Assembly: GCA_015485035.1 (NCBI GenBank)
Contig: WFUI01000266.1
Coordinates: 1-19,386 of the forward strand
Origin: Mariprofundus sp.
GTDB taxonomy: Bacteria; Pseudomonadota; Zetaproteobacteria; Mariprofundales; Mariprofundaceae
DNA: 19,386 nt
Direction: 5' to 3'
Shown piece by piece: positions 7,435-14,678 of this stretch (position 1 is its first letter; each line of letters begins with the position of its first letter). The position numbers were made by a program, and so were the translations under genes. The notes under the pieces were generated by a model that ran no database searches, was not told where the DNA came from, and saw only the letters and a program-made list of their open reading frames with translations.

Positions 7435-7920
7435 ATGCCCAGTTTTGATATTGTCAGCGAAACCGATATGCAGGAAATGAGTAATGCAGTGAACCAGGTG
7501 ATCAAGGAAATTACCACCCGCTATGATTTCAAGGGAAGCAAGGCAAGCATTGAGCTGGGTGAGAATAGCATCACTGTGATAGGTGATGACATCAACAAAC
7601 TCAATACTGTAACGGAAATTCTGCGTGCCAAACTGGTGCGCCGCAAACTGGAGCCATCCTGTCTGGAATACAATGATCCCGAAGATGCCAGTGGCGGTTG
7701 CAAACGACAGGAGATTCTGATCAAGCAGGGAGTCAGTACCGAACTGGCCAAGACCATTGTGAAAAACATCAAGCAGGAAAAAATGAAGGTGCAGGCTTCC
7801 ATTCAGGGTGATCAGGTTCGTGTCACCGGTAAAAAACGCGATGATTTGCAGGCCGTCATGGCGCTGGTTCGCGGCATGGATTCGGACAGGCCATTGTCAT
7901 TCACCAATTTTCGCGACTGA
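7435..7920 (+). CDS. yajQ: YajQ-family nucleotide-binding protein
   Basis: A 161-residue protein matching the YajQ/DUF520 family over its full length: start MPSFDIVSETDMQEM, ITTRYDFKGSKASIEL, a central SGGCKRQ and the C-terminal RVTGKKRDDLQAVMALVRG. The fold is two ferredoxin-like halves. Members bind nucleotides; a Xanthomonas relative is a cyclic-di-GMP-responsive transcription co-regulator, while E. coli YajQ was reported to bind nucleic acid. The Shine-Dalgarno GAAGGAG lies about six bases before the ATG. It is monocistronic or weakly linked to the transporter gene 103 bp downstream; no terminator is visible between them. Confidence 0.95.
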   Translation: MPSFDIVSETDMQEMSNAVNQVIKEITTRYDFKGSKASIELGENSITVIGDDINKLNTVTEILRAKLVRRKLEPSCLEYNDPEDASGGCKRQEILIKQGVSTELAKTIVKNIKQEKMKVQASIQGDQVRVTGKKRDDLQAVMALVRGMDSDRPLSFTNFRD

Positions 7921-8023
7921 TCCACTGAATATAATGTAATCAATAATGCCGGCAGGCGACTGCAGGCTCATGTGTCCTTTGCATTATTTCCAAACTGACG
8001 CCCCGAACTGACAGTCCTGGCAG

Positions 8024-8878
8024 GTGAAGCTGATATTACTGACATCACTGACCATGCTGGCCTTTGCTGCCAACTCTGTCCTGTGCCGGATGGCACTGGC
8101 CGGAGAGTCGATAGATGCTGCAAGTTTTACCGCCATTCGTCTGGCATCCGGTGCGTTGATGTTGACGATACTGATATTATTTCGAGCGGAATTCAGAGGT
8201 AAAAACAGGCATCAAGTATTGCGGGCCGGCAGCTGGAGATCCGCCGCCTGGTTGTGCCTTTATGCAACCGGATTCTCGTTTGCCTACCTGAGTGTGAGTA
8301 CGGCTACGGGGGCACTGATTCTGTTCGGGGCAGTACAGCTGACCATGATGACTGCATCGCTGATTTCCGGCGAACGACCCGGAATACGGGTCTGGGCAGG
8401 TTATAGCCTGGCGGTGGCAGGCATGGTGTTTCTGTTATTGCCCGGTGCAAGTGCACCATCGTTGTGGGGCGCTGTATTGATGGCTGTAGCAGGTGCGGCA
8501 TGGGGCATGTATTCCCTGCGCGGCAGGGCATCAAACCATCCATTGGTGCAGACCGCCGGGAATTTTCTGCTGACCCTGCCCATGGCTGCGGCCATGCTGT
8601 TGTTTTCACTGGGCCGGCTGCACGGAAATATTGATGGCGTGATGCTGGCAGTCGCTTCAGGTGCACTGGCATCGGGACTGGGTTATGCGCTCTGGTATCA
8701 AGTGGTCAGCAGAATGAGCGGGTCAACGGCGGCTACCGTACAATTATCCGTACCCCTGCTGGCAGCGGCCGGAGGTATACTAATGATGCAGGAACCGGTT
8801 ACTATGCGACTACTGCTGACCGGCATGATGATTCTGGGTGGAATTGCACTGGTAACCATGAAACAGCCGGTTCGTTGA
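8024..8878 (+). CDS. EamA/DMT-superfamily inner-membrane transporter
   Basis: A 284-residue integral membrane protein with about ten hydrophobic segments arranged as two EamA repeats (about 1-135 and 140-280). The first repeat shows the family stretch FTAIRLASGALML; the second ends in the usual LTGMMILGGIAL. Members export amino acids or other small metabolites; the substrate cannot be read from sequence. The start is GTG at 8024-8026 with only a weak upstream Shine-Dalgarno; the protein begins directly with the first membrane helix, which fits the family. A second, degenerate copy of its last codons follows the stop (see finding at 8884). Confidence 0.88.
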   Translation: MKLILLTSLTMLAFAANSVLCRMALAGESIDAASFTAIRLASGALMLTILILFRAEFRGKNRHQVLRAGSWRSAAWLCLYATGFSFAYLSVSTATGALILFGAVQLTMMTASLISGERPGIRVWAGYSLAVAGMVFLLLPGASAPSLWGAVLMAVAGAAWGMYSLRGRASNHPLVQTAGNFLLTLPMAAAMLLFSLGRLHGNIDGVMLAVASGALASGLGYALWYQVVSRMSGSTAATVQLSVPLLAAAGGILMMQEPVTMRLLLTGMMILGGIALVTMKQPVR

Positions 8879-8883
8879 TTGCT

Positions 8884-8936
8884 CTGATCATTCCCGGCGG
8901 TATTGCACTGGTGGTGACCATGAATCGCCGGCCTGT
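8884..8936 (+). repeat. Degenerate second copy of the EamA gene's 3' end
   Basis: Just after the transporter stop, the stretch reading GGIALVVTMNRRP repeats the gene's own end GGIALVTMKQP. ATTGCACTGGT and ACCATGAA are identical in both. It is either a small tandem duplication or the remnant of a second EamA gene lost by deletion. Confidence 0.55.
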
Positions 8937-9007
8937 TGCTTTGCCAGACTGGAACAGAAGACCCTGCTATCGTTTGCGATAAAAATATCCGTATAGCAGG
9001 AGAAAAG

Positions 9008-9550
9008 ATGAAAACAATCTGTTATGACATCATTTCTTTCAACAGAAAAAAACTTCAGTTGAAAAAATGTCCACATTGTCATGCTGACCTTAATACGCGT
9101 GATGTCGATCATTCTGAAGCTTCCCGAAAATTTTATCAAAATGCTTCGATGCCGGTTATTTCAACACATGCCATAACGTGCCCTGATTGTGGTTGGTGGG
9201 CCGTGAGGGAGTTACGGCTGGACAATGAATTATATTACCCGCCTGTTGAAGAATTTATTGTCATGGATGCTTCCGGAATTGATTCTGACAAGTCCGGGTC
9301 CCATACAACTTCGGAGCAGAGTGACCCTGCTCCATGGGAGCAGGTGCTCGCTGATAAAGCATATTGGTCAAACTGTGAAGTCATGTCATCCAGAGATGCA
9401 GTGGAATTATTCGGTTCTGCCCAGATGCTTCTGCCTAAAATATCCGGAGTCTCCGGAAAAGATGTATCCAACAGGGTAAAATCTCTTGCGCCTGTATTAT
9501 TTCCGATTCTGGTGATTATTCTGATTGGATTAATAGGAGTATACCTGTGA
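9008..9550 (+). CDS. Unrecognised four-cysteine protein with C-terminal membrane anchor
   Basis: No family is recognised. The ATG at 9008 follows AGGAGAA at good spacing, giving 180 residues; the frame is open further upstream to 8936, but that ATG has no ribosome site. Two CxxC pairs (CPHC at 21-24 and CPDC at 58-61, the second followed by GWW) can form a zinc ribbon with a long 33-residue spacer. Residues about 70-150 are acidic and polar. The last about 23 residues (VLFPILVIILIGLIGVYL) are a single hydrophobic helix at the very C-terminus, as in tail-anchored proteins. It sits alone between a transporter and prfB, and its base composition seems more AT-rich than its neighbours, which could mean acquisition. 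Confidence 0.7.
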   Translation: MKTICYDIISFNRKKLQLKKCPHCHADLNTRDVDHSEASRKFYQNASMPVISTHAITCPDCGWWAVRELRLDNELYYPPVEEFIVMDASGIDSDKSGSHTTSEQSDPAPWEQVLADKAYWSNCEVMSSRDAVELFGSAQMLLPKISGVSGKDVSNRVKSLAPVLFPILVIILIGLIGVYL

Positions 9551-9776
9551 GTCAGTGAATCCCGGAAAATGCCCCTCTAAAAAAACAGTCGGGCTTTGTG
9601 ATTGTTACCGACATTTCCCGCTGTCATACTGTCGCTACCGGACAGGAAGGAGATATTTCATTTCCTGCAGTTTCTGTTTTCCCGAGAGATTCACTGCGTC
9701 TTTCGGTTGATTTGAAATAGCGGGGATGTACCTTCCACATCTTTTCAAAACCCACACTGTTTTTTGGAGCGCGATA
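9551..9776 (+). other. 226-bp gap before prfB with coding-like frame and long-range inverted repeat
   Basis: CAGTGAATC (9553-9561) recurs inverted as GATTCACTG (9688-9696), with a further imperfect match inward (CGG-AAAA against CGGGAAAA). A frame open from 9559 to TAG 9718-9720 (GTG possible at 9598, no ribosome site) reads VIVTDISRCHTVATGQ and onward with ordinary codons. No convincing promoter or terminator was found, although prfB must be transcribed from here or from upstream. Confidence 0.4.
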
Positions 9777-10902
9777 ATGAGCATTGAAGATCAGATTTCA
9801 GGATTCAGGACACGAGCAGAGGATTATAGCAAACGTCTGGATGCCATGCGGAGGTCACTTTGACGTTGATGCCAAAGAGGAGGATCTGCGCGAGTTAAAC
9901 GCGCGTATCGAAGATCCATCCCTGTGGGATAATCAGGCAGAGGCGCAGCGTTTGATGCAGGAACGCGCACGTATTGAAAAAGTGTTGCGCGATTACAGAC
10001 AGGCATATAGTGATCTGGATGACGCCATCACACTGTTTGAAATGGGCGCGGAAGAGAATGATCGTGATTCCCAGGTCGAGGCTGTGGAAGTGCTCGATGC
10101 TGTACGGCCACAGCTTGAAGCACTGGAGCTGGCACAAATGCTGGGTGGCGAAACCGATGCTGAATCCGCTTTTCTCGACATCAATGCCGGATCAGGTGGT
10201 ACCGAGGCGCAGGACTGGGCCGAGATGCTGTTGCGTATGTATTTACGCTGGGCCGAGCGCAAGGGGTTTAAAACCGAACTGATGGAATGCACTCCCGGAG
10301 AAGAGGCGGGTATCAAATCGGCGACGGTGTCGATCAAGGGTGATTATGCTTACGGTTTTCTGAAGGCGGAGATCGGTGTGCACCGGCTGGTGCGAAAATC
10401 ACCGTTTGATTCCGGTAATCGGCGTCATACCTCATTTTCATCCGTGTTCGCATTTCCCGATATTGATCGTGACATTGATATCGAAATCGATCCGGCCGAT
10501 GTGCGTACCGATACTTACCGTGCAAGCGGCGCCGGTGGCCAGCATGTGAACAAGACCGATTCGGCGGTACGCATGACCCATATTCCAACCGGTGTCGTGG
10601 TTCAGTGCCAGAATGACCGCTCCCAGCACAAGAATCGCGATGCATGCTGGAAGATGTTGAAAGCACGCCTGTATGAACTGGAGATTGAAAAGCAGCAATC
10701 GGAAAAACAGGCCATGGAAGACACCAAAACCGATATCGGCTGGGGGCATCAGATTCGCTCCTATGTGCTGGATCAGTCACGCATCAAGGATTTACGCACC
10801 GGTATGGAAACAGGCAACACACAGGCATTTCTGGACGGGGATATTGATGCTTTCATTCAGGCTGAACTGATGGGCATTCGCCGGGGTGATGACAGCGAAT
10901 AA
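9777..10902 (+). CDS. prfB: Peptide chain release factor 2, with programmed +1 frameshift
   Basis: RF2 terminates translation at UGA and UAA. Translation starts at ATG 9777 (GGAG eight bases upstream). After 28 codons the frame meets TGA at 9861-9863 within CTT-TGA-C. A +1 slip at CTT skips T9861 and continues with GAC (9862) to the stop at 10900-10902, giving 374 residues. Domain landmarks fit RF2: the stop-codon-reading tripeptide SPF (about 208-210) and the catalytic GGQ (253-255, [14 protein letters not shown]). The frame open from 9784 is only the downstream frame extended backward and gives a false N-terminus (MKIRFQDSG). Gene and mechanism are certain by homology; frameshifting itself is not measured here. 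Confidence 0.97.
9849..9864 (+). promoter_or_regulatory. RF2 autoregulatory frameshift site
   Basis: The sequence CGGAGGTCACTTTGAC holds an internal Shine-Dalgarno-like GGAGGT two bases before the slippery codon CTT, then the in-frame TGA and a C. Spacing equals that of the E. coli prfB site, where low RF2 slows termination at UGA and lets the ribosome slip +1. RF2 should therefore limit its own synthesis. The E. coli site has AGGGGGTAT in place of CGGAGGTCA, so only the key elements are conserved. Confidence 0.95.
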
Positions 10903-10945
10903 CTGTATCGGAGTTATCGTCCGAAAAGACCATGGTGATGGAATT

Positions 10946-10961
10946 TGTGATAAGGATCACC
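10946..10961 (+). promoter_or_regulatory. CRP/Vfr-like operator upstream of the 65-residue gene
   Basis: TGTGATAAGGATCACC matches the CRP-type dyad TGTGAN6TCACA at nine of ten key positions. Its centre (10953.5) lies about 65 bp before the start expected from the TATAAT at 11007, close to class I activator positions. The promoter has a near-perfect -10 but no recognisable -35, as expected for an activated promoter. FNR sites (TTGAT-N4-ATCAA) fit less well. Confidence 0.55.
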
Positions 10962-11006
10962 TAAATGCCTGTAAATTAAAGAAAATTATGCTATTCCTTA
11001 AAAAAG

Positions 11007-11012
11007 TATAAT
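11007..11012 (+). promoter_or_regulatory. -10 box TATAAT for the 65-residue gene
   Basis: A perfect TATAAT in an AT-rich stretch, with no good TTGACA about 17 bp upstream. Transcription would start near 11019, leaving a leader of about 62 bases before the ATG at 11081. Confidence 0.6.
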
Positions 11013-11080
11013 GACATTCTAATCATCGTATCATGCATGACTCCCATCATTGCGCCATCTGATTCCTAAGGAGGTTTACG

Positions 11081-11278
11081 ATGGAAATCAAAAAGGCAAT
11101 GAATAATTATCTCGCAGCGATTGAAAAGAAGTTCGGTGCGGATGCCCGCAAAAAGACGCGCCTGGAGCATCGCGGTGGCCTGAACTTCTTCCTGAAGAAG
11201 GCTGAAGCCAGACATGGACAGGTTGTCGATCTTGGTAATCTGACACTGATGACCAGACATATAAAGATGACTGCCTGA
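11081..11278 (+). CDS. Orphan 65-residue basic protein with strong expression signals
   Basis: The family is not recognised. The 65 residues are rich in Lys/Arg and include an amphipathic helix-like N-terminus (MEIKKAMNNYLAAIEKKFG), a KKTRLEHRGGLNFFLKKAEA middle and a short tail, with no cysteine, no signal peptide and no membrane segment. The ribosome site TAAGGAGGT (11067-11075) is a nine-base complement to the 16S rRNA tail. Together with TATAAT, the CRP-like operator and a strong terminator at 11303, this makes a self-contained, probably well-expressed unit of about 313 bases. Size and charge would suit a nucleic-acid- or protein-binding regulator, but that is a guess. The transcript could also act as RNA. 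Confidence 0.75.
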   Translation: MEIKKAMNNYLAAIEKKFGADARKKTRLEHRGGLNFFLKKAEARHGQVVDLGNLTLMTRHIKMTA

Positions 11279-11302
11279 GTCAGGCACACACTTCTCCTCT
11301 CC

Positions 11303-11331
11303 GAGGCCGGGTTATCCCGGCCTCTTTTTTT
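11303..11331 (+). terminator. Rho-independent terminator after the 65-residue gene
   Basis: A perfect nine-base-pair stem (GAGGCCGGG / CCCGGCCTC) with a TTAT loop is followed by seven T. There is no matching T-run on the opposite strand, so it acts on plus-strand transcription only. Confidence 0.95.
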
Positions 11332-11417
11332 GTGCTGTCAGGAGCCTGCTGACTGATCCGCATTGAAATCCGGACAGGTGCGTTTTATGAAAAAGGGTGA
11401 ACAATCAATGCTGCCGG

Positions 11418-12122
11418 TTACAGTGACAGTGCCAGACCATTGATCTTCAACCATGTGGTTGCTTCCCGACAGGCGGGGAAAACCGATTGCACCAGATCCC
11501 GAAATTCCCTTGAGTGATTGGCATGCTGTAAATGACAGAGTTCATGCACCACGACATAATCCACAACCCATTCGGGAGCCATAATCAGGCGCCAGTTAAA
11601 ATAGATTCTGCCATCATGATGGCAGCTTCCCCAGCGGCTTTTATAGGATTTCACGCCCACAGAAGCTGGGTGCTTCCCGATAATGGCGGCAAAGAAACGG
11701 CTGCGGGCATTAAAATGCACATCGGCCTGTTGTTGATACCAGCGGCAGATTTGTCTGTGTATGGTATCCGGATCGGGCGAGGGGAGTGAAACCAGCAGAT
11801 GATGTTCACTGTGTTGAACCGAACGCTTACCTTGCCGGATCTGCAAAGTGTAAGGCTTGCCGAGCAGATGAAACTGCTCACCCGCTGTATATGTTTTCGG
11901 AACATGTGCGGTTCTGATTTCCCGGTTAAAATGTAACTTTCTGCAAATCCAGTCCCTTTTATCCTGCACAAACCCGGCAATCAGTTCAGCAGGCATACCG
12001 GGTGGAGCCAGTACTTCGATCCGGTTATCCGATCTGATGACAATACTGGCGGTTTTTCGTTTAGGTCTGCGTATAATCCTGTAACTCACCGGTTCCATAT
12101 CATTATCACCAGGACGCTTCAT
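11418..12122 (-). CDS. YgjP-like (M48/SprT-related) metal-dependent hydrolase
   Basis: A 234-residue protein of the YgjP/DUF45 family. The zinc motif HELCHLQHANH (about 180-190) provides the HExxH and a further His, and the upstream SYKSRWGSCHHDGRIYFNWRL is the family signature. Members are putative zinc proteases of unknown substrate. The start chosen (12122) has CAGGA five bases upstream; an internal ATG at residue 9 is a less well supported alternative. It follows hsp33 by 54 bp and may be the last gene of the right-hand operon. No terminator is visible after its stop. Confidence 0.87.
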   Translation of the reverse strand: MKRPGDNDMEPVSYRIIRRPKRKTASIVIRSDNRIEVLAPPGMPAELIAGFVQDKRDWICRKLHFNREIRTAHVPKTYTAGEQFHLLGKPYTLQIRQGKRSVQHSEHHLLVSLPSPDPDTIHRQICRWYQQQADVHFNARSRFFAAIIGKHPASVGVKSYKSRWGSCHHDGRIYFNWRLIMAPEWVVDYVVVHELCHLQHANHSREFRDLVQSVFPACREATTWLKINGLALSL

Positions 12123-12176
12123 GAATCCTGCTGTGCCCCCGCTGGTTGATGCATTTGTGCCCCGGATTTGTTTGAA

Positions 12177-13004
12177 CTAAAGCTTGGAATCAGGGTTAAT
12201 CACGTGGTGTGCATCGCAATATTGGCAGGACACGGTGATCTTGCCGGATTTGTCAGCCAGTGATGCCAGTTGTTCAGGCGGAAGGTTTCTGACGGCCTGC
12301 ACCATCTTTTCAGCACTGCAATCACATTGATAGCGATAATCATCGGTTCCGGCCTGTTTGCAGCGCAAATGTTCAAAATAGCCCAGTAAACACTCAGGTG
12401 TTTCATGCTCCAGGGCCTGATTCGGGATTTTTGCCATGCTTTCAACAGCCTTGAACCAGTGTTCGTCATCGCAGCCCGGCATGGCTTCAATCATCATCGC
12501 CAGGTTGTCGTGCAAGATGATATCCGAGCGGATTTGCACCGACTGATTCAGATAATGAATCAGATGATCGGACAGGAAATCGGAATCGTGTTCGATGGTG
12601 GAGATATAAGGTTGGCCGACTCCCAGATCACGCACAGTAGACAGGCGAATCGGTGATCCCATCCAGCTGTTCAGCCCACCGGATCCGGTATGATGAATCG
12701 CGGTTTGGCCCTCCTGCCAGTTGAGATAACCGCGTACGGCACCGCAACGTGCTTCGACCAGTATACGTTGCAATGGTGCAGGGGTGGTGGCATCAAGTTG
12801 TAATACCTGACGCATGCCTCCCTTGCTGATCGATAACAGCAGGATAGAGGCGAGCAGGGTTTGGTCAAACAGCCCGGCAACCTGTCCGTTCAGACCATGG
12901 ATACGATTGGCTTCGGAAAACAGGTGTTGAGCGCGTATCACGACTCCCCGGCAGTGCGCTTCGGGCAACAGGAAACGGATTAGTTGATCTGTGTTTTCAG
13001 CCAT
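12177..13004 (-). CDS. hslO: Hsp33, redox-regulated chaperone
   Basis: Hsp33 holds unfolded proteins when oxidised; zinc release from four cysteines switches it on. The 275 residues include the N-terminal RFLLPEAHCRGVVIR and the C-terminal zinc center with Cys227/Cys229 (CDC) and Cys260/Cys263 (CQYC), spaced as in the family. The start overlaps the preceding HAD gene by 25 bases; GAGG eight bases before the ATG supports it. All redox cysteines are intact, so the protein should be functional. Confidence 0.96.
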   Translation of the reverse strand: MAENTDQLIRFLLPEAHCRGVVIRAQHLFSEANRIHGLNGQVAGLFDQTLLASILLLSISKGGMRQVLQLDATTPAPLQRILVEARCGAVRGYLNWQEGQTAIHHTGSGGLNSWMGSPIRLSTVRDLGVGQPYISTIEHDSDFLSDHLIHYLNQSVQIRSDIILHDNLAMMIEAMPGCDDEHWFKAVESMAKIPNQALEHETPECLLGYFEHLRCKQAGTDDYRYQCDCSAEKMVQAVRNLPPEQLASLADKSGKITVSCQYCDAHHVINPDSKL

Positions 13005-13618
13005 GTATGAACCTCGGTTAGTGAATCAAAGCAGCGTGATGCGCCCACCTTGGTGAGTTCTTCTGCCGAGAAGGCATCGCACAATCCCAGCGCGCGGCTA
13101 CCGGCCCGGGTGGCCGATTTCATATCGGCAATACCGTCTCCAACCATGACTGTATATTGCGGATCAATATTCAGCTCCTGGCAGGCCAGCAGCACCGGCC
13201 CCGGATCAGGCTTTTCCGGCCGGCCATCCAGCTTGCCAATAACCACATCAAAATACTTCGTCCAGTTTAATGCATCCAGTTGCGCTTCGGCGCGCATCTG
13301 ACTTTTGCTGGTGACGATGGCGGTTGGAATACTGTTGTCCTGTAACCACCGAAACAGTGTTTCCGCACCGGTTAACGGTTTGATTTGCTCCAGATAATCC
13401 TCATCGTGGATTTCCAGAAAACGGGCCGCAGCTTCTTCGCGCCGGTCGCCGAACAGTGCTTTCATACTGCAATCACCCTTGCCGGTATGCCGTTTGACTT
13501 CTTTGGCACTCATTTGTGGCAGGCCGTATTCAATAAAAGTCTGATTTAATGCGCGAATAATGGGCGGAAAGGCATCAACAATGGTGCCATCCATATCCAG
13601 TAAAACAGCCTTGATCAT
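12980..13618 (-). CDS. HAD-family hydrolase, phosphoglycolate-phosphatase-like
   Basis: A 212-residue HAD phosphatase with a helical cap domain. Motif I is LLDMDGTIVD (Asp8 nucleophile, Asp10), motif II is IVTSKSQ, motif III is the Lys in GRPEKPDPGP, and motif IV is MVGDGIADMKSATRAG. The nearest relatives by eye are Gph (2-phosphoglycolate) and PpaX-type enzymes, but substrate choice in this family cannot be read from motifs. The ATG overlaps the aminotransferase stop by four bases (ATGA), and hsp33 starts within its 3' end. Confidence 0.9.
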   Translation of the reverse strand: MIKAVLLDMDGTIVDAFPPIIRALNQTFIEYGLPQMSAKEVKRHTGKGDCSMKALFGDRREEAAARFLEIHDEDYLEQIKPLTGAETLFRWLQDNSIPTAIVTSKSQMRAEAQLDALNWTKYFDVVIGKLDGRPEKPDPGPVLLACQELNIDPQYTVMVGDGIADMKSATRAGSRALGLCDAFSAEELTKVGASRCFDSLTEVHTWLKTQIN

Positions 13619-14472
13619 GATGTTTTTTTCAATTTTTCGAATTCATCCAGCATCCAGCCGCGCAGCTGTATGGCCATAGGGCCGGGTTTCCCTGTGCCGA
13701 TGTTTTCTCCATTGATATGACAAACCGGCATGATGGCATTGGTGGTGCTGCTCATCATGCATTCAGTCAGACCGGTTTCTGTCAGTTTCCATGGACGTTC
13801 TTCAACCGTGATGTCGTGTGCCCGGGCAATGCGGAGAACCATATTGCGGGTAATACCGCCGAGTACCTGATGATCAAGCGGGTGGGTAACCAGAGCCCCG
13901 CGAATGGCCGCAAAACAGTTGGTGGCACAGCCTTCAAGGACATGCTGTTGTTCATCCAGCCAGAATGTTTCATCAGCACCGCGAAAAGCTGCTTCCTGTT
14001 TGCCGATCACACTGGCCAGCAATGCGATGGATTTGATGTCACAGCGTTTCCATCGCATATCATCCAGAGTAATGGCACTGACACCATCCGAAATGCTTTC
14101 AGCCGATGGCATGGGCAGTTCACGGGACGTGATCACCATCGTCGGCGTTAATTCACGCTGTGCCAGATGGGAGCGGGGTGCTGCCCCCCGCGTGATTTGC
14201 ACATAGATCATGGCATCCTCAAACGGATTATGCCGGTATGTCTGTTCAATCAGTGTTTTCAGTTCGTGCAGGGGAACGGGCATGTTGATGGCAATGTTTT
14301 CGCAGGAGCGCAGGAGCCTGTCGAGATGCGCATCCAGATCGAGAAATGTACCGCCAAAACAGGCGATGACTTCATAAACACCATCGGCAAACTGAAAGCC
14401 ACGGTCTTCGATATGCACAGTGGCTTCATCCAGCGGTAAAAAACGGCCGTTTACCCACGCGGTTAATGTCAT
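13615..14472 (-). CDS. dat: D-amino-acid (D-alanine) aminotransferase, PLP fold type IV
   Basis: A 285-residue class IV aminotransferase. The PLP lysine is Lys147 in CDIKSIALLASVIGKQEA. The substrate-side motif RGAAPRSH holds Arg100 and His102, equivalent to the RxH that marks D-amino-acid aminotransferases (Bacillus Arg98/His100). This separates it from branched-chain enzymes and aminodeoxychorismate lyase. It interconverts D-alanine + 2-oxoglutarate and pyruvate + D-glutamate. Placement after a D-Ala-D-Ala carboxypeptidase suggests it recycles released D-alanine. GAAGAAGG lies eight bases before the ATG. An open frame crossing the upstream element stops one base before this ATG (TGAAATG). 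Confidence 0.92.
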   Translation of the reverse strand: MTLTAWVNGRFLPLDEATVHIEDRGFQFADGVYEVIACFGGTFLDLDAHLDRLLRSCENIAINMPVPLHELKTLIEQTYRHNPFEDAMIYVQITRGAAPRSHLAQRELTPTMVITSRELPMPSAESISDGVSAITLDDMRWKRCDIKSIALLASVIGKQEAAFRGADETFWLDEQQHVLEGCATNCFAAIRGALVTHPLDHQVLGGITRNMVLRIARAHDITVEERPWKLTETGLTECMMSSTTNAIMPVCHINGENIGTGKPGPMAIQLRGWMLDEFEKLKKTS

Positions 14473-14473
14473 T

Positions 14474-14662
14474 TCAATAGCCTTCTTCGGTCATGATTCG
14501 TGTGAGCCGATTCTGGGAGTCTGTCGGACTTATGGTGATCGTAGCGAGCAGGTGAGAGAACGAGTCAAAAATAACATGATTTTGAGGCGCATAGTGGTAA
14601 CTATGCAACGATATATCAGGGTATTTTGGGCCGTTATCCCTGCCGCGCAGTAGGTTTCTCAT
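14474..14662 (-). CDS. Short frame bridging dacC and the aminotransferase gene through a MITE-like element
   Basis: A 62-codon open frame that begins with an ATG inside the right terminal repeat, 15 bases after the dacC TAG, runs through the whole element and ends with TGA one base before the aminotransferase ATG. It has no good Shine-Dalgarno and no recognisable domain; the predicted peptide contains SYHYAPQNHVIFDSF. It may matter only as translated spacer that keeps ribosomes flowing between genes. That is inference; it may also be chance. Confidence 0.3.
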   Translation of the reverse strand: MRNLLRGRDNGPKYPDISLHSYHYAPQNHVIFDSFSHLLATITISPTDSQNRLTRIMTEEGY

Positions 14663-14678
14663 AAGTCCGACAGACTCC
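14516..14678. mobile_element. MITE-like element between dacC and the aminotransferase gene (163 bp)
   Basis: Perfect 19-bp terminal inverted repeats, GGAGTCTGTCGGACTTATG at 14516-14534 and its complement at 14660-14678, enclose 125 bp with no transposase. A perfect seven-bp hairpin (GCATAGT-GGTA-ACTATGC, 14589-14606) lies inside. The right edge supplies the last base of the dacC TAG stop. No exact target duplication is visible. The repeats differ from those of the element at 4071, so two separate transposon families have visited this window. The parent transposon is unknown. Confidence 0.8.

Noticed and set aside
7930..7935. Perfect TATAAT after the yajQ stop, possible promoter of the EamA gene
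   Set aside because: No supporting -35 at 16-18 bp and an AT-rich context; it is possible but not called.
9784..9861. prfB start at ATG 9784 in the downstream frame
   Set aside because: The resulting N-terminus is unlike RF2, while the frame from 9777 gives an RF2-like N-terminus and the canonical CTT-TGA-C frameshift site.
10334..10780. Minus-strand frame of 148 codons opposite prfB
   Set aside because: Lies wholly over the conserved catalytic part of prfB and has an antisense-type composition.
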